Positions 43,923 through 52,294 of a stretch of DNA of 64,000 nucleotides are shown piece by piece. The translations under genes were made by a program, and so were the position numbers. How positions within the stretch are numbered: position 1 is the stretch's first letter; every line of letters starts with the position of its first letter. The DNA is from an uncultured Roseicyclus sp. (GTDB taxonomy: Bacteria > Pseudomonadota > Alphaproteobacteria > Rhodobacterales > Rhodobacteraceae), in the NCBI GenBank assembly GCA_947491935.1, contig CANLLF010000002.1, positions 682,001 to 746,000 on the forward strand. The letters run 5' to 3'. Under the pieces are notes generated by a model, which was given only the letters and a program-made list of their open reading frames with translations, did no database searches and was not told the DNA's origin.

Positions 43923-45754
43923 GCGAGGCAGAAGACAACCGCGACAAGATCGCCTTCATCTCCGTCGACAGCGCCCCCAAACGGTTCGCAGGCTTCATCC
44001 CGCAATGGCGTGGCCCTGCCATGCTGGCCCTGTTTACCTTAATCGCCGTCGCTCTTCTGCTGGCCGTCAACTCCCCCACCGGGGCGGCGATCTTCCCCAA
44101 CCGCGACCTCGTATTCTCCCCTTACGAGGGGCGGCACTCCATCGCGATCCGCATCTTTCTAATCGCCTTCTATATCAGCGTCGCGGCCTTTTCCTCGGCC
44201 GACTGGAAAGGCAAACTCCTCTTCGGCCTCGACATGGTGCTGACCTTCGCCTTGATCTGCGCCATCTTCGATCTGGCGAACCTGGCGGGCTATATGGCCT
44301 TCGATCTGGCCTTCTCCTTGCATTTCAGCGCTATCGCATCCGGTCTTCTGGGCTTTTGCATCTACTCGTGGAAATTGCTGGAACGTGGTCTGATGCCCGT
44401 GCGCATCCCGGTTGAACACCGCCCCGTCAGCAACCGACGTGCGATCATCCGGCTGCTTGTCACCATCGCCATCGCCATCGCAACGTCGATCTGGGTCACA
44501 TCGTTGCAGCTTGAAATGGTCGAACGCCTGCGCAGCTGGACCCTTCTGGGCGGCATCGGGCCGGGCGTGTTCCTCGTTCTCCCGGTCCTTTTCGCGCAGC
44601 TCTACGCCCTCGCCATCTGGGACGTGAAAACGGCAAAGACTCCCAAGTTCAATCCACCCGTATCGATCATAGTGCCCGCCCATAACGAGGAATACATCAT
44701 CGAAAACACGATCCGGGCCATGGATCGCGCCGCCGCCCATTACGGCGGTGAGGTGCACATCCTAATCATGAACAACAACTCCACCGACGCTACCGAAAAG
44801 ATCGCAAATGCTACGCTCGCCTCCTGCGAGGCAGCCTTGGGTCGCGTGATCAACGTTCCAAAACCCGGCAAATCCAATGCCTTGAACGCGGGCCTCGATG
44901 CGGCAGAGACCGAATTCCTGGTGCGCGTTGATGCCGACACGTTGGTTGGGCAAGACAACCTCACCCGCGCCATGCCCTACTTTACGAACCCCGCCGTCGG
45001 CGTTGTCGGCGGCGTCCCGGTGCCGCCCGGTGGCGCGCTCTTCGACCGCGCCCGGCTTCTGGAGGTTCTAGTCAAACACGGCTTTTATTCCGTCGCCATG
45101 GGCGCGGTGAATGGGGTGGTCGGCATTCCCGGCATGTTCGTGGTCTACCGCACCGAACACCCGCGCTACCTCGGCGGCTTCGTGGAGGGGATGAACGGCG
45201 AAGACACCGATGTGTCCCTGCGGATCGGAGAGCTTGGCTACCATTCCGTGGTCGATCCCAAGATCCGCTACATCTCTGAAGTACCTTCGGCCTATGAGCA
45301 CATGCGCGAACAGAGGATGCGTTGGTTCAGGTCGATCTACCACATCTCATCGCGCTGCCGGGACTTGATCTACTCCGGCAACGGCTCGCTCAGAGGCAAG
45401 ATCATCCTGCCCTACATGCTGGTCAATTCCGCCCGACGCGCGATGCTCGTCCCGTTAATCATTTACGGTGCGTTGGAATGCATCTTCGCTTTCAACCCCA
45501 ACAGCCCCATCGTGTGGCAAGCCGTAGTGGCTGTCACAACCGGCGCACCTGCGATCATGGCCGTGATTGCATCGCTTCTGAACGGCGTCCCTAAAGGCAT
45601 CCTCGCCTTGCCGGAATACCTGATCTTCCGCGTCCTGCGCGCCTATTTCACACTTGAGTCTATGATGAGCATCCTGGTCGGCCATGACGGAGAAGATCTC
45701 GAATTAGCGACCAAGAAGAACGTCGTACCAACAGGCCCGGTTCGCGTGGCATGA
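43919..45754 (+). CDS. Processive membrane glycosyltransferase, family 2 (cellulose/hyaluronan synthase-like)
   Basis: A 611-residue membrane protein. Helices at the N-terminus (about residues 34-55, 78-95, 100-120, 125-145, 178-198, 210-230) precede the GT2 domain (about 240-480). The synthase signature is intact: DAD (338-340), ED at 428-429 and QRMRW (465-469). Further helices follow. It would polymerise and extrude a glycan. No c-di-GMP-binding PilZ domain is visible. It is coupled to the BcsB-like gene. Confidence 0.88.
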   Translation: MSEAEDNRDKIAFISVDSAPKRFAGFIPQWRGPAMLALFTLIAVALLLAVNSPTGAAIFPNRDLVFSPYEGRHSIAIRIFLIAFYISVAAFSSADWKGKLLFGLDMVLTFALICAIFDLANLAGYMAFDLAFSLHFSAIASGLLGFCIYSWKLLERGLMPVRIPVEHRPVSNRRAIIRLLVTIAIAIATSIWVTSLQLEMVERLRSWTLLGGIGPGVFLVLPVLFAQLYALAIWDVKTAKTPKFNPPVSIIVPAHNEEYIIENTIRAMDRAAAHYGGEVHILIMNNNSTDATEKIANATLASCEAALGRVINVPKPGKSNALNAGLDAAETEFLVRVDADTLVGQDNLTRAMPYFTNPAVGVVGGVPVPPGGALFDRARLLEVLVKHGFYSVAMGAVNGVVGIPGMFVVYRTEHPRYLGGFVEGMNGEDTDVSLRIGELGYHSVVDPKIRYISEVPSAYEHMREQRMRWFRSIYHISSRCRDLIYSGNGSLRGKIILPYMLVNSARRAMLVPLIIYGALECIFAFNPNSPIVWQAVVAVTTGAPAIMAVIASLLNGVPKGILALPEYLIFRVLRAYFTLESMMSILVGHDGEDLELATKKNVVPTGPVRVA

Positions 45755-46065
45755 AAAACAGTCCGGAAATGCATCACACACTTCGATGCGAGGTTGAGCT
45801 TTCTCTAATATGGTCTCTGGAACTGGCGGACGCATGTTGAGTGCTTGAAACGGCCTTAGGCCACCTCGGCCACAAAGAGCATCGAAATCCTGTTTTGAGC
45901 GGGAGGCAGCCCTTTTAGCTCAGGATATTAAAGTCAGTTTTGGCGCATTGACCGCCCCGAATGCCGCGTGAAATTCCGACATCCGCTTTGGGGAAGCTGT
46001 ATAGTAGCGCCCGATCAAGAGGCGAACGGCAGCTCTGGGCCGCCCTTAAGGGCGACCCGAAGTTG
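45755..46065. other. Intergenic stretch before the integrase
   Basis: No convincing gene. One plus-strand frame starting at 45961 has no family feature. A 14-bp perfect palindrome lies at 46041. Confidence 0.5.
46041..46054. repeat. 14-bp perfect palindrome CGCCCTTAAGGGCG near the recombinase 3' end
   Basis: The palindrome is 12 bases outside the stop end of the tyrosine recombinase gene. It could be part of a recombination site or a terminator stem. No repeat copy was noticed elsewhere in the window. Confidence 0.5.
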
Positions 46066-46698
46066 CTAGATTTCAATGGCCTCGGCTATCGCAAGCGCAT
46101 CCTCCAGCTCGACGCCCAGGTACCTGACCGTACTGTCCATCTTCGTGTGTCCAAGCAGCAACTGAACCGCCCGCAAGTTGCCTGTCTTCTTGTAGATCTG
46201 GGTCACCTTTGTTCGCCTCATCGAATGCGTGCCATACGCACTCGCTTCTAGACCGATTGATGTGACCCAATCGCGGACAATCCGCGCATACTGGCGTGTC
46301 GAAATATGCAGGCGCTCGTGGAAGCGGCCAGGCCAGAGATACTCTGAGCCGACCATAAGCTCATCTTCCATCCATTTCTCGACTGAAGCGCGTGTGCCCT
46401 CGGAAATCTCGAAGCGAACAGGTTTCTGGGTTTTGCTTTGCAGCACTGAAGCCCGTTCTTTGATCTGACCAGACGCCATGACGTCGACGACTTTCATTTT
46501 CACCAGATCACAGCCGCGCAGCTTGCTGTCGATCGCCATGTTGAACAGTGCGAGGTCGCGATGGTTTTCGGCCAATTCAAGTCGAACTCGGATTGCCCAG
46601 ACATGCTTTGGTTTCAATGGTCGCTTTTGTCCGACGATGCGGCCCTTGTTCCAAGCAGGACGAAGCGCGCGAATGACAGGTAGGTTTGGTGTTTCCAT
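46066..46698 (-). CDS. Short tyrosine recombinase/integrase
   Basis: A 210-residue catalytic-domain-only recombinase. The active-site set is complete: Arg61, Lys89, His158-x-x-Arg161 (HSMR), His184 (LLGHTKMDST) and the nucleophile Tyr193. There is no N-terminal core-binding domain, as in FimB-type integrases. The start METPNLPVIR at 46698 is preferred over a longer frame. It marks a likely mobile or invertible region. Confidence 0.87.
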   Translation of the reverse strand: METPNLPVIRALRPAWNKGRIVGQKRPLKPKHVWAIRVRLELAENHRDLALFNMAIDSKLRGCDLVKMKVVDVMASGQIKERASVLQSKTQKPVRFEISEGTRASVEKWMEDELMVGSEYLWPGRFHERLHISTRQYARIVRDWVTSIGLEASAYGTHSMRRTKVTQIYKKTGNLRAVQLLLGHTKMDSTVRYLGVELEDALAIAEAIEI

Positions 46699-47034
46699 GA
46701 CTGATCCTCCGATCCGCCATGCCCTCCACAACGACAACCCGACGTTGACCAGGCAGCATATCACGGGATTGCTGCGCTGCCTCCGAGGTCGGGTTTGAGC
46801 CCATACCTCCCGAATGCTGCGCTCTGCTCAAATAGCGGCAATGCGCCACGAGCCGACATCTAAGTCTTGGGAGGTTTGCGGCCAGTAAGCGGTGATGGAG
46901 AGTAGTCTCAGATAATCCTCTAGCGAAATCAGTCTACAATAGAGAGTATGGCAATCGGGCTGCTTGGATTGCCGGAACAAGGTTCTCTAGAGGACCTCGA
47001 TTGAGGCCAGCGATGATGCTGGCCCCTTATCAAG
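46699..47034. other. Intergenic stretch after the integrase start
   Basis: No convincing gene on either strand. It contains a near palindrome centred on CTCTAGAG near 46987 and a hairpin at 47005-47024. Confidence 0.5.
47005..47024 (-). terminator. Hairpin after the SRPBCC operon
   Basis: GGCCAGC pairs with GCTGGCC around GATGAT. It is 11 bases past the minus-strand stop at 47035 and probably ends that operon, although no T run follows. Confidence 0.5.
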
Positions 47035-47481
47035 TCACCCTACCGTCGCGTGGGCCTCGAGGCCCTGAAAGGCCGCATGGTAGGAGTGCAGCATCATCGG
47101 CCGGACCTCCTCCAGCACTTCTGGCTCGGCGTCGAAATGTGCCGTCCAGATCGCAAGCACGCCGTCGTCGGTCTGCTCCGTGGTGACGGTGCCGCCGAGG
47201 TTCTCCACCGGGAACGGCGGGTTGGCAATGGCGTAGCCGAAGCGCCCCGCATCGCGGTCGTTCTCGGTGATCGTCTCCTGCAATTCGTAGCCATCAAGCT
47301 GCGGGTCGGGATGCGCCATGACGCAAACGCGCGCCGATCCGGCGGCATCCCCCTCGCAGGTGTCGGATTTCAGGAACGGAACCCATTTGCTCCAGGCCGG
47401 ATCGTGCACGGCGGCGCGCACGGCGTCGAGCGGTGCGTCGATGTGGGTTGCAAGGCTCACGGAGGCGGATGTCTTGGTCAT
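47035..47481 (-). CDS. SRPBCC-superfamily protein (polyketide cyclase/START-like)
   Basis: A 148-residue lipid- or aromatic-binding fold protein: ATHIDAPLDAVRAAVHDPAWSK at the N-terminus, then beta strands and a C-terminal helix. The ligand is unknown. It is the last gene of a three-gene minus-strand operon with a second SRPBCC gene and an exported hydrolase. Confidence 0.85.
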   Translation of the reverse strand: MTKTSASVSLATHIDAPLDAVRAAVHDPAWSKWVPFLKSDTCEGDAAGSARVCVMAHPDPQLDGYELQETITENDRDAGRFGYAIANPPFPVENLGGTVTTEQTDDGVLAIWTAHFDAEPEVLEEVRPMMLHSYHAAFQGLEAHATVG

Positions 47482-47516
47482 TTTTTCAGTCCTATCTGTA
47501 TTGAGATTTCGGTCGA

Positions 47517-47975
47517 TCAGGCCATCACGCCTTCGACGTGACGCGCGTTGCCATCCAGCGCCTTGGCCATCTTGCCGCGCAGCATGGGTTTCATCATCGG
47601 CAGCATCAGCATGCCGATTGGGCCCATGGGCGGCTTGAAGTCCATGGTGAAGATCAACTCGCTCCGGTTCGGGCCCAACTCGCGCACTTCGAACAGGCAG
47701 GTCGCGCTTTTCATCGGCATGGTCGTGTCGTCGATGATGAGGCCGAGTTTCCGCCCCGGCTCGTACTGGTTGATGGTTTCGCGCAGGTATTGGCTGCCGT
47801 CCGCGTTGAGATCGCACTGGCGCTTCGCGCCGAGGCCGGTTTCCGCGCTGCCTGGCAGGATGCGCGAAGCGGCGAGGTTTTGGTTCCATTTCGCGATGCC
47901 GCCGTAATCGTCGAGGCTTTTCCAGACCTCGGACGCGGGGGCATCAATTTTGCGGCGGGTGGTGACTTTGGCCAT
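47517..47975 (-). CDS. SRPBCC-superfamily protein
   Basis: A 152-residue protein with the fold's RRKIDAPASEVWKSLDDYGG N-terminus and GAKRQCDLNADGSQYLRETI core. Its ligand is unknown. It starts 3 bases after the hydrolase stop. Two different SRPBCC genes side by side suggests handling of a hydrophobic compound. Confidence 0.88.
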   Translation of the reverse strand: MAKVTTRRKIDAPASEVWKSLDDYGGIAKWNQNLAASRILPGSAETGLGAKRQCDLNADGSQYLRETINQYEPGRKLGLIIDDTTMPMKSATCLFEVRELGPNRSELIFTMDFKPPMGPIGMLMLPMMKPMLRGKMAKALDGNARHVEGVMA

Positions 47976-47978
47976 GGG

Positions 47979-48935
47979 TTAGTTCTCCAGATTAGTGTTC
48001 AGGAAGTCAGTGAGGGCGGCGACGTAAGCCGCAGGCGCCTGCGCTTGCAGGAAGTGTCCAGTCTCCGGCAGGCGGGTGATATCGCCAGCGTTCGTGCCGA
48101 GTTTCGCCGCGAGATCGGCGATCACGATGTCGGCTGCAAAGAAGCCATCCTGTTCGCCAAAGATGATGCCGGTGGGTCCGTCATAGGCGGCAAGATCAGT
48201 GGTAAGCGCCTCACCACCCTGCATGAAAGCTGGGACGGCCATGCCGAAAAATGCGGCGTAGGCGGTGCTTGCACCCACAAGATCCGCGCCATAGGCATCG
48301 ACCTCCTCGGCGGGTGCGGTGCCGGGGCCGGAATAGCCCTGATCCATCCACATCTGCGCCATGTCTCGCGCCGCAGCCGGGTCATCGAGATCCGCGAAGG
48401 CGTCCGTGGGCGAGACCTGACCGGCCATCATCTGCATCACGAGCGGCGCAGGCGTGACGCCATCGAGACCGGCCAGCGTGTTGGTCGCGACGACCGCTGA
48501 CAGCCGTTCGGGTGCCTGCCCGACCATGGCCCACCCGGTCATGCCGCCAACGTCGTGGAGGACCAGCGCGAAGTTCTCGATCCCGAGCATGTCGGCCAGC
48601 GCGAACATCCGCACGGCGCGGGCGTCGGTCGCGTAGGCGGCCATATCGTCCGGCCTGTCGGACGCCCCGTGGCCCAGAAGGTCAGGCGCGATGACACGGT
48701 AACCTGCAGCGGCGATCTGTGGGGCGACGTCCCGATAGAGGTAGGACGAAGTCGGGATACCGTGCAGCAGCATGACAGCAGGATCGGCAGGGTCGCCGAG
48801 ATCAAGATAGGCAATGCCGTGCCCGCCAATGTCCGCGCGTTCGAGCGTTGCGCGATGGGCTTCCCGTGGGGTTTCAGCCCAGGCGGGCTGCCCTGCCACG
48901 AACAAGAGCACGGTCGAAAGAAGAAGATGTTTCAT
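47979..48935 (-). CDS. Exported alpha/beta hydrolase of the haloalkane dehalogenase/epoxide hydrolase group
   Basis: A 318-residue enzyme with a signal peptide (MKHLLLSTVLLFVAGQPAWA). The HGIPTSSYLYRD loop forms the oxyanion hole. The nucleophile elbow reads LHDVGGMTG, with Asp in place of Ser, as in haloalkane dehalogenases and epoxide hydrolases. The catalytic His is in LPETGHFLQ. Export is unusual for that group. It heads the operon and is divergent from a metallo-hydrolase-like/TetR pair. Confidence 0.87.
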   Translation of the reverse strand: MKHLLLSTVLLFVAGQPAWAETPREAHRATLERADIGGHGIAYLDLGDPADPAVMLLHGIPTSSYLYRDVAPQIAAAGYRVIAPDLLGHGASDRPDDMAAYATDARAVRMFALADMLGIENFALVLHDVGGMTGWAMVGQAPERLSAVVATNTLAGLDGVTPAPLVMQMMAGQVSPTDAFADLDDPAAARDMAQMWMDQGYSGPGTAPAEEVDAYGADLVGASTAYAAFFGMAVPAFMQGGEALTTDLAAYDGPTGIIFGEQDGFFAADIVIADLAAKLGTNAGDITRLPETGHFLQAQAPAAYVAALTDFLNTNLEN

Positions 48936-48971
48936 GGATTTCCTCTGGTCGGAAGGGTGAAGTCTGTGTAT

Positions 48972-48987
48972 CACTACAAGTGAAGTG
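48972..48987. promoter_or_regulatory. Operator-like palindrome 1 in the hydrolase/TetR divergent region
   Basis: CACTACaagtGAAGTG is an imperfect palindrome. A near-identical copy starts 22 bases downstream. Probably bound by the TetR regulator encoded at 49703. Confidence 0.65.
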
Positions 48988-48993
48988 CTATAA

Positions 48994-49009
48994 CACTACG
49001 TATGAAGTG
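48994..49009. promoter_or_regulatory. Operator-like palindrome 2 in the hydrolase/TetR divergent region
   Basis: CACTACgtatGAAGTG repeats the arms of palindrome 1 with a different spacer. The 22-bp offset is two helical turns, so both would lie on one DNA face. Confidence 0.65.
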
Positions 49010-49040
49010 AAATGATTGTCAACGCAGAATCCAAAAGAGG

Positions 49041-49703
49041 TTGCCCTTGCCCGTCAAACCCCTTGATCCATTGAGCCTCGTGCCCGGATCGTCCAACCTT
49101 TTCACCGCGCGCCGAGGGGCTGCCCGGATGATGGCGGCGCGTCTGGCCGACGGCGCGCTGGCGCTTTACTCGCCTGTCCCTGCGCCCGATTCGGAGGCTG
49201 TCGACGCGGCCCGTGCGCGCGGCGGGGTCGCGGCCATCATCGCGCCGTCGCCTTATCATCATCTCGGCATCGCGGCATGGATGGATGCTTTTCCAGAGGC
49301 ATCGCTCTGTGCACCCGAGGGTGCCTGCGACCGGCTGGAGAAACGTCTGGGTGTTCGACCATCAGCAAAGATGCCGTCACTCGTCGATGGTGCTGCGTTT
49401 CTCTTTCCCGAGGGTCTGAAGGCACCGGAGGTCTGGCTCCGCGCGGAAACGGCGGACGGCGTCGCGTGGGCCGTCTGCGACGCGTTCGCGGGGCCGGCGG
49501 GCACGGACGACGCGCCCGCCACGGAGCCCAAGGCGCGGGGAGCCTTTGCCACAATGTGCCTTGGCGATCCGCCGCGCTACAAGGCCTGGGCGCTCGCGCA
49601 GATCGAGCGGGACCAGCCGACGCAGCTTTTTCCGGCGCATGGCAATCGCGTCGCAGGAACTGGACTTGCGATGGGCTTGAAAGACATTGTGGAGGGTCTC
49701 TGA
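49041..49703 (+). CDS. Metallo-beta-lactamase-fold-like protein (DUF4336-like)
   Basis: A 220-residue protein that starts LDPLSLVPGSSNLFTARRG. A SPYHHLGIAAWMDAFP segment sits where the MBL metal motif would be and a FPAHGNRV segment near the end resembles the last MBL motif, but the full HxHxDH set is absent. Its function is unknown. Its stop overlaps the TetR start (TGATG). Confidence 0.75.
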   Translation: MPLPVKPLDPLSLVPGSSNLFTARRGAARMMAARLADGALALYSPVPAPDSEAVDAARARGGVAAIIAPSPYHHLGIAAWMDAFPEASLCAPEGACDRLEKRLGVRPSAKMPSLVDGAAFLFPEGLKAPEVWLRAETADGVAWAVCDAFAGPAGTDDAPATEPKARGAFATMCLGDPPRYKAWALAQIERDQPTQLFPAHGNRVAGTGLAMGLKDIVEGL

Positions 49704-50299
49704 TGGCGCGTCCAAAAAGTTATGACCGTGCAGAGGTTGTCGAGCGCGTGCGCAATCTGTTCTGGAAGCACGGCTATCAGGGGCTTGGCATTCGCGCCAT
49801 CGAGGAGGGGACCGGCCTCGGGCGCTTTGCGATCCGCACCGAATTCGGCGGTAAAGAAGGGCTGATGCTTGAAGCGCTCTCGTCCTATTCCGGCGACACC
49901 GAAACCTATGTCTATGACGTCCTTCGCAAGCGTGACGATCCTCAAGCCATCGTCGAGGTTCTCGAAGGCATGGTCGCGCCGCACCCCGAGACGCTGAGGC
50001 ACCTGGGCTGTCTTATGGTCAACACTACCATCGAGAACGTATCGCTCGACAGCGGCCCACTCCGCGAAGCGACCGACCGGCATTTCGACACGCTGAGGGA
50101 CGAAGTCGCGGCGTTGTTGATCCGGGGCCGCGCGACCGGAACGGTGCGGGATGATGTCGATCCGGCCTCCGCAGCGGAGTTCGTCAAGGGCGCCGTGATG
50201 GCGGCAATGGTGCTCAACCGGGCAGCGGGCGACGCCTCGGGCGGGAACTCGTTTATGCGCGAGGCGGTTCGGACCGTGGAGGGCTGGGCCGCGGGTTGA
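49703..50299 (+). CDS. TetR-family transcriptional regulator
   Basis: A 198-residue regulator. The DNA-binding domain is residues 8-55 (LFWKHGYQGLGIRAIEEGTG), followed by a helical ligand domain like the TetR_C_33/YcdC group. Coupled to the preceding gene and divergent from the dehalogenase-like operon, it is the obvious ligand for the paired palindromes at 48972-49009. Confidence 0.9.
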   Translation: MARPKSYDRAEVVERVRNLFWKHGYQGLGIRAIEEGTGLGRFAIRTEFGGKEGLMLEALSSYSGDTETYVYDVLRKRDDPQAIVEVLEGMVAPHPETLRHLGCLMVNTTIENVSLDSGPLREATDRHFDTLRDEVAALLIRGRATGTVRDDVDPASAAEFVKGAVMAAMVLNRAAGDASGGNSFMREAVRTVEGWAAG

Positions 50300-50327
50300 G
50301 CGCCCCGCCTCACGGGCGGCGTTTTGC

Positions 50328-50645
50328 TCAGTCCGCCAGACGGTCTGCCAGCCAAATCTGCAGCCGCAGCCGGCCCGCGTTTCCAACGACGTGGGGCACG
50401 CCCTCGTCAAACGGGGTGACCCGCCGCCCGGCCGCGGCAAGCATGGCCCGGGTCAGCGCGATGTCTTGTTCGGAGATCAGGGGATCCAGTCGCCCGTGCG
50501 CTGCGAGAACTGGCAGCGGCGCGGTGGCTTGTGGTGTGGCGAGGTCACCTGGCAGTGCCCCCGCGAAGGCCGCCACGCTGGCCACAGCTTCGGGTCGGTC
50601 CAGCGCAAGCGCCAGGGCGAGGGCTCCGCCTTGGGCCCACTTTGA
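50328..50645 (-). pseudogene. Phospholipase/carboxylesterase, 5'-truncated
   Basis: The minus-strand frame reads QGGALALALALDRPEAVASV through to a normal C-terminus with the catalytic Asp (HGRLDPLI) and His (GVPHVVG). Upstream of QGG the family's GFS is missing: the frame reads SKWA and then a stop at 50646-50648. The nucleophilic Ser is lost, so about the first half of the gene is gone. It is convergent with the TetR gene. Confidence 0.8.
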
Positions 50646-50706
50646 CTAATGCTGCGGATTGGACGAACGTCCGCTATTCTGGTGTGCCTGTTGAAATGCA
50701 CGCCTG

Positions 50707-51360
50707 TTAGTCTTCGTTGCGTGGCATTACAATTGGGAGAGGTTTTGCTCGCTTGCCTTTGTGTCTGGCGCGCTTGTACTGACTTAGATACTCGCGTCTC
50801 TGTTTTGCAACTTCATAAAGAACGATGCCTGAACTTGTGCCGAGGTTCAGGCTCTCGATCATGCCGAACATCGGCACCGCGACGCACATTTCACTGCGGC
50901 TGACCGCAGCTTCACTAATTCCGTGCTTTTCGTTGCCAAACCAAACAGCAAGTTTCGTGTGCTTGGTGAAGTCACCTTCATGAAGGAAGACGTTAGTTTT
51001 TCCCTTTACATGCGGAGAAGTGACCACGGACACAAAGCCTTTTCTTTCAAGATGATCCATGCAGTCTTCCGTACTGTCGAACCGTTTTACGAACGTCCAT
51101 TTCACCGCGGAAACTGACGTAGATGACAGCGATTTTCGCTCACGCATATCCTGCCAATCTTCTGGCAGAGCTTTTCGTGGATCAACGACATAGGCTTTTT
51201 CGACCCCAAGCGCGTTTACGTTTCGAATAACGGTTCCGATGTTTTTGATGTCAACGGGGTCTTCGATAACTGCAATAAGGTTCTTGCATCGAAAATCTTT
51301 GATTGCATCGGCGCGATTTCGTACCGACGATTTCTGTTTCTTTGGAGGTTCGTTTTCCAT
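50707..51360 (-). CDS. TrmH/SpoU-family RNA methyltransferase
   Basis: A 217-residue SPOUT enzyme with motif 1 NIGTVIRNVNALG, motif 2 VWFGNEKHGIS and motif 3 VPMFGMIESLNLGTSSGI. These methylate 2'-OH groups in tRNA or rRNA. A Lys/Arg-rich C-terminal tail (YKRARHKGKRAKP) may bind RNA. The start at 51360 (MENEPPKK) is preferred. It is clearly lower in GC than its neighbours, suggesting recent transfer. Confidence 0.88.
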   Translation of the reverse strand: MENEPPKKQKSSVRNRADAIKDFRCKNLIAVIEDPVDIKNIGTVIRNVNALGVEKAYVVDPRKALPEDWQDMRERKSLSSTSVSAVKWTFVKRFDSTEDCMDHLERKGFVSVVTSPHVKGKTNVFLHEGDFTKHTKLAVWFGNEKHGISEAAVSRSEMCVAVPMFGMIESLNLGTSSGIVLYEVAKQRREYLSQYKRARHKGKRAKPLPIVMPRNED

Positions 51361-51911
51361 ATCGGCACTATAAGTAGAGGGAGTCCGGGAACAAGGTCGT
51401 AGAGTACAACGAAACGACCCATGAAACCTATAGCCGTCTTTGGAGCAATTGCGCCGAACGGCAGCAAAGTCCCGCTCTTCGGTCATCTAAAAAGGCGGAA
51501 CAACGCCGGTGCGGCCAATGTCCGCTAAGCGGGCTGCAAACGCAGCAATCTGGCACCCGGTCGAGTGACCGCTTTGGGCCGATGGCGGACCTCTGAAAGG
51601 CTGCTGGTAAAACCAGCTATGTACGAAACTGGTCAATGCTGAACGTGTCTGTCTTCTGCGATTTTTGCCGGGTTGAAAATTTTCTTATGAGGCAAGTCTG
51701 GAAGAGTTTTGGGCGATCTGGCTTCAAACGACTTTGCGTCACAACCACTTAAGTTATTACTTCTTGCACCGATATGACGTTCACGGCAATCGGTGTCCAT
51801 TGGGCGAACGTACTATTGGTAGCGCCGCTCGAAGGCGTCCCCCGAGGTCATCTATGTGACGATCAACTGACCTGCGCTTGCGAACGATCTTATGGCGGAC
51901 GCTTGGGATTT
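51361..51911. other. Low-GC intergenic stretch with repeat copy A
   Basis: No convincing gene. It contains repeat copy A (51511-51590) and a small hairpin (GCTGGT-AAA-ACCAGC at 51603-51617). The rest is AT-richer than the genome. Confidence 0.55.
51511..51590. repeat. Dispersed repeat, copy A
   Basis: The first 70 bases align without gaps to 60641-60710 at about 49 of 70 positions, with best matches at AAGCGGGCTGC and CGCAGCA. Neither copy lies in a gene. Confidence 0.5.
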
Positions 51912-52250
51912 CTAGCCACCCGCATTTGCCATGCGGGTCTCACTCATCCCCTCGGCTTCGGCCAGCGACAGCGCCGTGAACATCGCGCGTTGCGGAACTG
52001 ACAGGGCAACCTGGCCGATAGCTTCGACGAATTCTTCCACGCTCGGCACGGTCTGTGCCGCCTCGCGGCCATCACGTCCGGCTTCTACGTCGAACGTGAC
52101 TTTCTGGTCGTCATCGAGACTGATGGTGCCTGCCCGTTCCAGTGCGGAGATGTGCAGAAATTCATCCTTGCCGCCGGTTTCCGGTGCAATGAAGCCGAAG
52201 AGCGCACGCGCTGAAAGCGCGTTTGCAGATCCGTCACCGGACTGAGGCAC
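51912..52250 (-). CDS. Cold-shock-domain-like protein missing the first strand
   Basis: A 112-residue protein. Its core matches CspA-type proteins: FGFIAPETGGKDEFLHIS, then ALERAG, and GQKV-like DDQKVTFDVEAGRDGREAA. The usual start (GTVKWFN) is replaced by an unrelated SGDGSANALSARAL. A 40-residue tail follows. Either it is a degraded copy or a divergent variant. Nucleic-acid binding is possible but the missing Trp would weaken it. Confidence 0.7.
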   Translation of the reverse strand: MPQSGDGSANALSARALFGFIAPETGGKDEFLHISALERAGTISLDDDQKVTFDVEAGRDGREAAQTVPSVEEFVEAIGQVALSVPQRAMFTALSLAEAEGMSETRMANAGG

Positions 52251-52294
52251 CGACCGGCATCACCGACCAGGCTGGCACTGGGTGGCAGATTGCC

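Noticed and set aside
46229-46798. Two plus-strand frames over the integrase
   Set aside because: Antisense to the recombinase, whose active-site set is complete.
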